This document shows, piece by piece, positions 46,592 to 56,003 of a DNA stretch of 64,000 nt. The notes beneath the pieces are model-generated. The model did not search any database. It saw nothing but the letters and a program-made list of their open reading frames with translations, and was not told the DNA's origin. Location: NCBI RefSeq assembly GCF_964275005.1, contig NC_092704.1, positions 13,142,871-13,206,870 of the forward strand. The letters run 5' to 3'. The DNA comes from Diadema setosum. Lineage: Eukaryota > Echinodermata > Echinoidea > Diadematoida > Diadematidae. Both the position numbers and the translations under genes were made by a program. Within the stretch, counting starts at the first letter, position 1; each line of letters starts with the position of its first letter.

Positions 46592-47489
46592 TTATGTCTC
46601 TGGATCCTTTAATACTAATGTGCTAATAGGCAGACTTACGGAAGGGGGAGGAGAAGAAGAAGAAGGTTCTTCTAACGTTCATGAACATAGGAGTGAAGAC
46701 CCATACCCATTGCATTGCCAATCGTGCATGCCATTGCGTTGCAACAATAGTCAATACGTTAAGTGACCCACAAATGTACAGTGTACCTACCGAACTAACC
46801 AATAAGTCTATGAATGGGACTACACATTTGATTTACACCTTGTACAGTCTAACTTTTAGTCACATATACTACAAGGTTTGTAGCATTTAGTAGTAACAAA
46901 ATCACTTAATTGGAACCGAATGCATATAGTAACCAGTGCCTCTACAATGGCTTATATCCCTCATAAATTATTTCAAGAGTAACGGCAAAGTAAGAGGGAT
47001 TTACTCACTGTCGTACAAATATATGACCTGCGTATTGCGTGCGCGATGCCCATTCATTGTGCATGTGCGTGAAAAACTATAGCTGTGGTGAAAACCGAAG
47101 GTGAAAACCTAACCTGTCATATTTCGATAGCATCCTGATGTCGTCCCATTGGTCAATTTTCGATAATTTTCGATAATTCTCGATAGAGATGACGGCAATG
47201 ATTGGCTTATGGCTATCGAAATTTATCGAGATTTGTGAGTCTTATGTCTGGAACTTGTTTATGCAGTATTGTTCAATTTCACTCTTTTGTAAGTACATGA
47301 CTGGCTCTGTACTTATTAATCTGTCTGTATTTTTCATCGATAGACCAATAAATGATGAGGAAAAGCTTGATTTAACAAAGTCTCGAGGATTCTCGATAAT
47401 GTTGGAATCCGAGCTCCGTAAAAAATAATAAAATAAAAAATGATAAATAACAAGTCAGACTTGCAAAAAAAAAAAAAAAAAAAATGAGT
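46592..47489. other. Intergenic, with TCGATAAT repeats
   Basis: 47130-47400 contains several TTTTCGATAATT / ATCGAGA motifs on both strands. No gene recognised. The A-run 47465-47484 is the Pol III terminator of the next tRNA gene. Confidence 0.45.
47465..47484 (-). terminator. Pol III terminator of tRNA-Lys copy 1
   Basis: A run of about 19-20 A on +, read as T on -, starts five bases after the tRNA 3' end. This is far longer than the four Ts needed. Confidence 0.8.
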
Positions 47490-47562
47490 CGCCCAATGTG
47501 GGGCTCGAACCCACGACCCTGGGATTAAGAGTCCCATGCTCTACCGACTGAGCTAACCGGGC
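47490..47562 (-). tRNA. tRNA-Lys(CTT), copy 1
   Basis: A 73-nt gene on - with GCCCGGT acceptor 5' strand paired to ATTGGGC, D-arm GCTCAGTCGGTAGAGC, anticodon arm GGGACTCTTAATCCC (anticodon CTT), and T-arm GTGGGTTCGAGCCCCAC. A-box and B-box are intact and there is no intron. It decodes AAG. It is identical over the gene body to the copy at 49555-49627 and almost identical to vertebrate tRNA-Lys(CTT). Encoded CCA is absent, as expected for eukaryotes. Confidence 0.97.
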
Positions 47563-48300
47563 TTCTGCAAAGCACATATGGATAATAGTGACTGATTGTA
47601 CAAGGTACCAACTTCGAGGGAGCCTCTTCAGCATTGGAATGAAAAATCTAGCAAACAAATAAGCAAGCAAACTCAACTTATACTGAAACAAACAGAGGGA
47701 AAGGAATGTGATGGAATAATAGCCATTCAAAAATATTAATAAGGAAAAAAATAGATTAAAAAACAAAACCAGCAAGAAAAATGGTGGAGTCCAGTGGAAA
47801 AAGTGACACCCTGCGATATGTAGGGCCTATTATTGGTAGCTCTACATATAGGTTCCTGCTGGAAAGAACACAGTGCCCACAGTGTGAGAAACCACGGTGT
47901 GAACACAGTGTGAAATTTCTTCACACTGTTAAATTCGATCGTTTCAATGTGAACACAATGTGAGTCATCAGTACACAGTGTGAAAAAAAAACATTACTAT
48001 GTGAACACTATGTGATTGGAAGATTTAGAGCGTTTTCACATAGTTGAATATGTGAGCACACTGTAAACACACTGTGGAACACTGGTTCTTTCCAGTAGGG
48101 TAATAATATATTCCATCGCCCGTTACGAAAAGCTGCTTGTTGGGGTTTATAGTCTATGGACGCTTTTGAGTCATGTATAAAGGAACGGGTTAATTGTGTA
48201 TTCACTGCGGTCACGGCACTGCCGAAGCCGCGATAAAGACAGGTGACCTGATTTACCGCGTCTCCTTTTTAATATCGTAAGGCGAAATATTGTAATCTAT
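47563..48300. repeat. 5' flank of tRNA-Lys copy 1, direct duplicate of 49628-49985
   Basis: Shared blocks in order: AAACAAACA..., AATGTGATGGAA, GTCCAGTGGAAAAAGTG, ACACCC, GATATGTAGG. After the MITE at 47855-48100 comes TCCATCGCC. The copies are diverged outside the tRNA but collinear. Confidence 0.75.
47855..48100. mobile_element. MITE with CACAGTGTGAA repeats
   Basis: The left end CCTGCTGGAAAGAACACAGT and the inverted right end CCCTACTGGAAAGAACCAGT form TIRs. The body is filled with CACAGTGTGAA and GTGTGAACAC motifs on both strands. It interrupts the duplicated flank of tRNA-Lys copy 1 and is absent from copy 2. Non-coding. Confidence 0.82.
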
Positions 48301-48627
48301 GAGGGACCATACGTGCTTAGGAAAAACAATTTATCAACAAGCCGAAGTATGTGATTTTCACCGCCGAGTTGAAATGCACAACGAAAACTGAGATACAATT
48401 CCATGCGTTCGTCTTCAATTACCGAATCTTTGAAATTTCATAACTTCCTTACCATAACAGTGCTTACAATATAGATTTTCACTGTTGTAATCAGATGTTT
48501 CTCTTTTCTTTTTTTCTTTTTCAAGCCATTTCCTGGAGCTAAGCGAAATTGGAGAAGAAAAACTATGCGCATTGCCAAACGTATAATATGACAGGGAAAG
48601 GATGTGTTGATTGGGTCATCCCACTAA

Positions 48628-48970
48628 AGATCAACACCCACGAGTCATACAACCCACGAGTTCGACATTGAAAACCGGTCCATGAGTCATACAGCTCACG
48701 AGTCATACAATCCATGAGTTCGACACTATAGGCAAATAAAGCCCATGAGTTCGACACTAGGTAAAAACAGCTCACGAGCTCGACAGATACAACACGGGCA
48801 GTGACGGGGCTGCATGTGTCAGTCTCATGGGCCTTGTTGGTGTCGAACTAATGGGCTGTATGACTCGTGAGGTGTAAAACTCATGGGCTATATGACTTGT
48901 GAGCAGGATGACACGTGGAATGTATATGACTCGTGGGTGTCGGTCTCGTGACGTGCACCCGTGTTGATAG
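48628..48970. mobile_element. Foldback element of CACGAGTCATAC / GAGTTCGACA motifs
   Basis: The left part has CACCCACGAGTCATAC and several CCATGAGTTCGACAC. The right part has the inverse forms: GTGTCGAACTAATGGGC, GTATGACTCGTGAG and ATATGACTCGTGGGTGTC. The outermost ends GATCAACACCCACG and (inverted) TATCAACACGGGTGC match loosely. Non-coding. Confidence 0.75.
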
Positions 48971-49131
48971 GCCTACACCATTGGTTTGGCTTTTTCACTA
49001 CAAAGGAATCAAAGATCAACATACAAGAGTTGTTATTTACTCGTAAAAACTGAGGAGCATCACTCTCTTGTTAATTGATACAGTCATGTATGTTCATATT
49101 GTTGTATAGGCCCTAATTGATTGATTGATAA

Positions 49132-49177
<46 letters not shown>

Positions 49178-49544
49178 GGATTGATTGATTGGATTGCTCT
49201 ATTGTCCACAATGAAAATTCTTTTACACTGGATATCATAACATTAAACCTTAGATACATCACAGGTACACCACAGACAGACATAGCGCAGAATGCAACCG
49301 AAATTAACTCATACTAACATACACTATCACATGCACCATGACAAAGTAACACATTAACCCAACGTTTACAATTATACAAAATCCATCAACATAAAAGTTT
49401 TATACAATCATTCAGCTCATGACAATGAAAATAAAAGCTTTCAAAAGCTCTGAAACAACCAAGAGTTTATTGTCCTGCAGGTAATTCGATGAAGTTGTAT
49501 TCCGATCTCCCGGCATTTAAAGGAGAAAAAAGATTAAAGAAACA
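48971..49544. other. Intergenic with (TTGA)n tract
   Basis: No gene recognised. (TTGA)n lies at about 49115-49193. Confidence 0.5.
49115..49193. repeat. (TTGA)n microsatellite
   Basis: TGATTGAT repeats with few interruptions. Confidence 0.95.
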
Positions 49545-49548
49545 AAAC
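49545..49548 (-). terminator. Pol III terminator of tRNA-Lys copy 2
   Basis: AAAA on +, TTTT on -, begins about seven bases after the tRNA 3' end. It is minimal compared with copy 1. Confidence 0.6.
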
Positions 49549-49554
49549 CTGAGT

Positions 49555-49627
49555 CGCCCAATGTGGGGCTCGAACCCACGACCCTGGGATTAAGAGTCCC
49601 ATGCTCTACCGACTGAGCTAACCGGGC
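49555..49627 (-). tRNA. tRNA-Lys(CTT), copy 2
   Basis: 73 nt, with the same sequence as the gene at 47490-47562: anticodon CTT, intact A- and B-boxes, complete cloverleaf. The upstream flank is a diverged direct duplicate of the flank of copy 1 (to about 49985), showing a segmental duplication rather than retroposition. Sequence identity of the gene body against diverged flanks points to purifying selection or gene conversion. Confidence 0.97.
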
Positions 49628-49962
49628 TGCTGCGATAGATTCATGACACATAATGAGTGCTCGGACAGGTCGGCAAACATCAGAGGTTCCATCTCGGACA
49701 CCTTCAATACTGGGATGAAACAAACAAACAATTAAACAAATTTACTTTAACTCAAACAAACACGAAGACGTAAATGTGATGGAAAAGTCATTAAAAACAA
49801 ATTATCAATAAATACATTTGAATAAAAAAAAATGCTTAGTCCAGTGGCAAAGGTGGCACCCTCCAAGATGTAGGTCCCAGTTCCGCATGAATCGCTCCAT
49901 CGCCTACAGAACGCTAGTATGTGTGTATCTTTTGAATTTAGCTTGTAAGAAACGGATTCATT

Positions 49963-51898
49963 CTAGGTGTTACATAAAGCATTTCCCACTTTTGATCCTT
50001 AGTAGCTCGAAAAACCATACATCAGATTAACGCTGTCATTGATATGAGTATCAGCTGAATAATGTACAATTTAGTTAGAGGTGATTTGAATATGAGAGCA
50101 TGAATCAGTTTCGTTAAATTCATGATTAATTGTAAAGCTAAGTTCCAGATTTTGGTCAAATTTGAACCCTCTGTACAAAACTGAACTTTACACAAGAACC
50201 AATGATGTGTATGTGAGTGTGTGCTTGCAATGACCCAGAACAATAAACATGAATACCACCACCACTTCAGAGCTCTGCTGACTATAGGCTTCTAGACTCT
50301 TGCTCCAAGGCACATCCCATAATCCATGGGCCAAGACCCGAAAAATGGGTTATTGGTACCACCTGAGGTGGCAAAACCTTTTTGGTGTCATTTTGTTTGT
50401 CGGACATAGATATGCTTATCAAGCTATGATAGCATTTCCAAATGAGTAGCTTAGTCATAATAAATGCATTTTTAACCAATTTGGTCTCGTTTTTATATCC
50501 CTATAGTCTATACTTCTGAATCGAAACTAACCGCTATACAAAGAAGAGCACTTTCTTCTATATGTCCACAGGTGTTCTGTTGTAAACGCGATGCGCTTAG
50601 TCTTTATTGAAGGCAGCGAAGGGAATATCCAAAGGGTTATGATGTCCACAGCTGTCACGCGGTGCGCTTAGTCTTTATTTAGAACAATGTACCGTTATCA
50701 TATCTAAAGTTCCTAATAAAAGGGATTATCTATACTGTTTTTATACTACCCTCTCAATGAATACATCAGTTTTAAACAAAAATCACTCTGTTCATTTACA
50801 ATATTATTCATTATGATGTATTGTAGTGTACCGGTACATTGTTTTTGCATTATCTTGGATGGAAATAAAGCGGCATTGGCGTGGTATTAGCGTTTTCACC
50901 GTAGCGTTTTCACCGGAAAATGATAAATAATTGAAAAATACGGTAAAATTCACGAGAAATTGTTTTTTTTTTTTTTTGTTGTTTTTAGATAAAGGGATAT
51001 ACACTGTATTATAAGCTTTGGATATTCCCTTCGCCGTCTTGAATAAAGACTAAGCGCACCGCGTTTACAACAGAACACCTGTGAACATACAGAAGACAGT
51101 GCTCTTCTTTGTATAGCGTTTAGTCTCGATTCAGAAGTATAGGGATATAACAACGAGACCAAATTGATTAAAAATTCATTTATTATGACTAAGCTACTCA
51201 TTTGGAAATGCTATCATAGCTTGATAAGCATATCTATGCCCAACAAACAAAATGACACCAAAAAGGTTTTGCCACCTCAGGTGGTACCAATATCTGGCCT
51301 GGCCCATGGACTAAATGCTTTATAAATAATTCCTGATGACTTGCCCTGGGAACTGCTGGTCTGAATTCAGGGTAAAGGGTAAAATGCATGCACATGAAAA
51401 AACAACAACAACAACAACAACAACTTAAGCACATGCTTTCTTGTGCTTGCATCGACTACATTTCAGGATGAATAAAGACTAGCTGTGACAGTGGAATTTC
51501 TCATGAATATGTAATAGAGCAATCCAATCCTGGTCATTGTTCAGGACCATTGTCAGAGTGTTAACCACACACTGCCATACACACCAATTGACCCCTGTGC
51601 AAAATTCGAATTTTGTACAGAGGGTTGAAAACAGAACATAATCTGAAACCTAGCTTTAAAATAAATCTTGAATTTAATGAAACTTATTTATGCTACTGTT
51701 ATGTAGGTGTTATAACTTAGGTACGAAATAAGAGAATACTAGTATAACTGCAGTTGTACAACTACACTATTTAGCTATTGCTCATAATTATAATCAATGT
51801 CAGTGTTATCTGATATATAGTTTTTGAACTATTAAGGATAAAAAGTGGGAAGTGGCTTTTTTGTTTTTGTTTTTGTTTTTGTTTTTGGTAACACCTAG
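49963..51898. repeat. Large inverted duplication (arms about 0.67 and 0.88 kb)
   Basis: The left arm 49963-50634 and right arm 51016-51898 are inverted copies. Matching blocks include CTAGGTGTTAC, TTCCCACTTTTxATCCTTA, AACCCTCTGTACAAAA, GGTACCACCTGAGGTGGCAA, GCTATGATAGCATTTCCAAA, TATACAAAGAAGAGCACT, AACACCTGTGxACATA and GGGAATATCCAAAG. The loop is about 381 bp. The right arm carries an extra 200 bp or so (around 51340-51560, with a (CAA)n tract). No coding frame is recognised. It could be a long-TIR transposon or an inverted segmental duplication. Confidence 0.9.
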
Positions 51899-51990
51899 TA
51901 GTTACTGCACTGCCGTAGCTGCGGTAAAGTATACATATGACCTGATTTACCGCATTGGATTCTTCATATCGTAATCAAGCCAAATAAGAT
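51899..51990 (+). repeat. Copy of a repeat also at 48205-48290
   Basis: CACTGCCGTAGCTGCGGTAA, ATGACCTGATTTACCGCATT and CATATCGTAATCAAGCC match CACTGCCGAAGCCGCGATAA, GTGACCTGATTTACCGCGTC and AATATCGTAAGGCG at 48217-48285. Same orientation, nature unknown. Confidence 0.6.
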
Positions 51991-52013
51991 ATGCATACAT
52001 GTATATTTGAGAT

Positions 52014-52090
52014 GTGGACCCCTATGGAAACCAGCTATGGTGATCAGGGTTCTCCTTGTCATGATGTGAAAATAAATTCAATTCAATTAT
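52014..52090 (+). mobile_element. CR1/L2-like LINE 3' tail remnant
   Basis: GTGGACCCCTATGGAAACCA, then TGTGAAAATAAATTCAATTC. The start matches the 3' end of the LINE at 55939 (GTGGACCCCTTTGAAAATCG), and the end is an (AATTC)n tail. No ORF remains. Confidence 0.6.
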
Positions 52091-52887
52091 ATATTTTTAT
52101 GCTATCATCCATAATCTGTGCAGGAATACGTGCGGGACTATCATGACTATAGTTATGTGCGTGAGAAGAATAGATTATCATTTATAGGCCTAAGTAAATG
52201 ATTGTTTCACCGTGTTGTAATACAAAGAAACTGACACAGTGTTACACGCATAGGTCTTCATTTTTCCCCCATTATATGAAATTACAATTTGACCGTTTGT
52301 GTGTGGGAGTGGGCATTCATTTTTATTCCTAAACTTCCTTGTGAAGTGAGTACAAGATGTAACCTGAAAGTGGAATTCTCGTTCTTTAAGTTCTATTACT
52401 TCATAGACATAAAACAAACAGAAAAAAGACGAAATTGTTATCTACGATAACTCTAACATAAGATATATTACTTGCATCTTTTAATGGCATGTTGAAGTTT
52501 CACGCTTTCAGTTTCACAAAACAATGACATTGTTCATAATCACATATATGTCAATTAGACAATGCAAAGATCTTAGATGTCATTGCCTCACAACACTTTA
52601 CTTTCCCATTCATTTGTACTCATATATTCGCTTAGGCATATCATATCATTTTTGTATTGCATTTTCGCTGAACGAACTTAGAAAACACAAATACACGCAC
52701 ACGAACACGCTCACCCACACACACACACACACACACACATTTATTGTATTACACGTGTATTCGCATCAGTGACAGTATTCTCAGCAATGTTGAATTTGTA
52801 TGAAAAATGGGTGATTTTGCTAGATCATTCATACAACTGTACCCAAAACATGTTGTTCCTTTCTGCTTTTCCTTTTATTTTTTATTT

Positions 52888-52951
<64 letters not shown>

Positions 52952-53855
52952 TATCTATTCATTTATTTATTATTTATTCATTTGGAAATTCAGCATAAAA
53001 TACAAGCGGACATAGAGTAAAAACAGAAAATCATATTACATGTAAGGTTGTGGTGGTTCTAAGTGCATACCGCTGGTTGCCAGGGGAGGAAAAGGCAGAC
53101 TTGAATCACCGAGGCTCGAGGCCTTTCTTCCCGACCAGTGCATGCACCCAGAATCAGCTACAGCGTAATAATGTAACACAGTTACAAACATTATCAAATA
53201 ATACACTATTGTCTTTTCATCTTGTTCAAACATCATACACTATCAAACCTATAAAGAGTTATCTGTCGCAAGGCGATGAATCACCTCATCTATTACGCCC
53301 TATATAATTCCTTTCACAGATTAAGTGTTTGAAACATTGAAGGTTAGGACCCCACTACTACATCACTGTTTCTTTTAAAAGTGCGTCTATTTCCTTATTT
53401 TCTGTCTTTCATTAAAATTCCATTATCCTGTCTAATAAGTTCCAATCAGTTTGAACAGGAAGTAGCTTGTCCAAGAAACATTGAAAAAAAAAACCAACCA
53501 AAGGCACATTCACAGTCACAGACACAACACACCAAACCACACAGACAGACGGACACACAGACAAACACGTACACATGCAGAGTTGACATACAATGCAATC
53601 TTCTTTCCACTCACCTTTCTCAATCTACTAAAAAAAGAATACTAACAACGCAACAACTGCGGGAAAACAAGTTTGATCAAGATTACTTGAAGATTACGTT
53701 ACTGTCTGGCGGCCATACAAGTGACTCGCATTATCATTTAAATATGTAATCCTGAACTTATTTTAGCTCAAAGATGAATCAGACATCACGGATATTATGT
53801 TAGTGTGTTAGTGTTCTATTTTTTCTTTTCTTTTCTTTTCCTCCGAGACTCTTTT
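52091..53855. other. Intergenic with microsatellites
   Basis: (CA)n lies at 52717-52739 and (TTTC)n at about 52887-52952. No gene recognised; frames over the (TTTC)n tract are artefacts. Confidence 0.5.
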
Positions 53856-56003
53856 AAAACGATAATAAAATCAAACTGCGGCTAAGCTTTGAACGTAATT
53901 CTGGTGACAGTGAAAAGACGTGGAAAACATTACGCTGCGTGATTCCTAAGAAGCGTTGTAACCCCAGTGTATACTCTGTTCAAGTTGATGGTGATGTAAT
54001 TGAAGATAATCGTGAGGTTGCTGAGTTATTCAATGAATATTTTACTAAGATTGTTGGCAAACTAAAGAGTCAATGTGAATTTGGGGATGGTTTCTTAAAA
54101 TATTTTGGTGAATCTGTGAAATCGAAATTTGAATTTAATTCAGTAACAGAGACTGAAGTTGAAGATATTTTACACGAGCTTTCGATGAATAAATCTACTG
54201 GGCTGGACAATATACCGGCAAAGGTCATTAAAATCGCAGGCTCGCTTATTGTGTCACCCCTAACGCATGTGATCAATTTGTCTTTGAAAAACGGCATTGT
54301 TCCGACTGAATGGAAGACTGCTAAAGTCATTCCTTTGCCTAAGTGTAACAGTGCTTTTGAAATGTCCAACTATCGTCCTATTTCTGTAATGCCGGTATTG
54401 TCAAAAGTTTTAGAGAGAGTGGTCCAGCGACAAGTAACTAAATACTTGAACGAGAATTTAATTCTCTCTTGTAAACAATCGGGTTTTCGTGCAAACCACT
54501 CAACCAATACTGCTCTGTTAAATGTTGTTGAAGATTTACAGGATAGTATGGACAAAGGTCTTATTACTTGCCTTGTTACTTTAGATCTTATGAAGGCATT
54601 CGACATGGTGGATCATGTTGTTCTAGTAGAGAAGCTGAAGCATTATGGTTTTGATGAGGGAAGTGTGTCCTGGTTCCAAAGCTACTTAACTGGTAGGCTT
54701 CAGGCCACTATGGTGAATGGATATACTTCATCGCACAGGAGAGTCGAATTCGGTGTACCTCAAGGATCGATACTCGGCCCACTGCTGTTTTTGTTGTTTA
54801 TTAATGATATTCAAAATGTAATACAACACTGCTAACTATCACATTATGCTGATGACACTTGTCTATATTTTTCATCTAGCGATCCTCATGTTAGGTCTGT
54901 ATCAATTAATGAAGATTTACAAAGTATTTCGTCATGGCTCACGCATAACAAATTGATTCTGAATGCGGCAAAGTCTGAATATATGCTTATTGGTTCCCAA
55001 AGGCGATTGACTAGATTTAATGATGATTTGATTAAACTTGCTATAGGTGGGGAAATTTTGCACCGTGTTTCAAAATGTAAATATCTGGGAGTGATTCTTG
55101 ATTCTACTTTAAATTGGAAATATCATATTGATTATATTCGTAGCAAGGTTGTTAAGAGTTTATTTCTTCTTTGCAAAGCAAAATCATTTTTGAATACTCA
55201 TATTATAAAAATGTTGTATCACACAATATTATTCAATCTCATTTTGATTATTGTTCTTCTGTTTGGACCAGTGCTAATAAGTCACATCTGAATATACTTT
55301 TTATTTTACAGAAAAGAGCTTTGAGAATTATTCTAAATGCTGATATGTTTGCACGAAGTGATGAATTATACAACCAGTCAGGAATTGAACCTCTTCAAAG
55401 GAGATGAAAAAAAAAATGAATCTTATTCTCCTGTTTAAATGTATCCATCATACTGCTCCTGAATACCTTGCCAATCGAATATGCATGCAAACTTCGCAAT
55501 ATTCTCTCCGTAATACTTTATATAAAATATTTTTGCCAAAACCAAATACAAATTTTAAACGGAACAGTTTTTTATATTCTAGTGCAATATTGTTTCATAG
55601 TCTACCGTATGATATTCGTTCGAGTGATACAATCTGTATTTTTAAACGGAACATAAGAAGATATGATTTGTTTTGAGGCTGCGTTTTAAATATAATTTTT
55701 TTTTGTTATTATACATACATTGATTATAATATTCATATCACGAATGATTGTTTGCATACTCTGGCAGAAAATTCAATTCATTTAGGCACATTTTCCATGC
55801 TTTTGAAGTGAATAGGAATACACGTACTTGTACTTTTTATGTTGAGTATTTTTTTTTTATTCTTGTTTGTTTGTTGTATACAGTTATTTATGTGATTTGT
55901 ATTTATTGTTTTACCCTGTAAATCATTGTATCTTTACGTGGACCCCTTTGAAAATCGGTCTTGTGCTGAAAGGGCTATCCACCCTGTGAATGGAAATAAA
56001 ATA
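53856..56003 (+). mobile_element. 5'-truncated CR1/L2-like LINE
   Basis: Element homology begins about 53856, within the region between endonuclease and reverse transcriptase. It runs through an RT domain, a C-terminal domain and a 3' UTR to GTGGACCCCTTTG...GCTGAAAGGGCTATCCACC...GGAAATAAAATAAAG near 56003. No endonuclease domain is present upstream, so the copy is 5'-truncated, as is usual for LINEs. A 10-bp inverted match (GAGACTCTTT at 53845, AAAGAGTCTC at 56003) sits at the two ends; no clear direct target duplication was found. Confidence 0.88.
53858..55676 (+). pseudogene. LINE ORF2 remnant (reverse transcriptase)
   Basis: The long frame (298 codons from a GTG at 53939, open upstream to 53858) shows KSTGLDNIPAKV, NYRPISVMPVLSKVLERVV, the motif A region LDLMKAFDMVDH, and GVPQGSILGPLLF. 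A TAA at 54833 lies just before LSHYADDTCLYFS, the catalytic YADD motif, which continues in the same frame. One frameshift occurs near 55222-55245 (before QSHFDYCSSVW). Another lies at the A-run at about 55407-55416, just before MNLILLFKCIHHTAPEYL. The C-terminus ends FKRNIRRYDLF, stop at 55674-55676. So it has one stop and two frameshifts: inactive but not very old. The family is CR1/L2-like by motif style; RTE and R2 are excluded by the same motifs. Confidence 0.9.
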
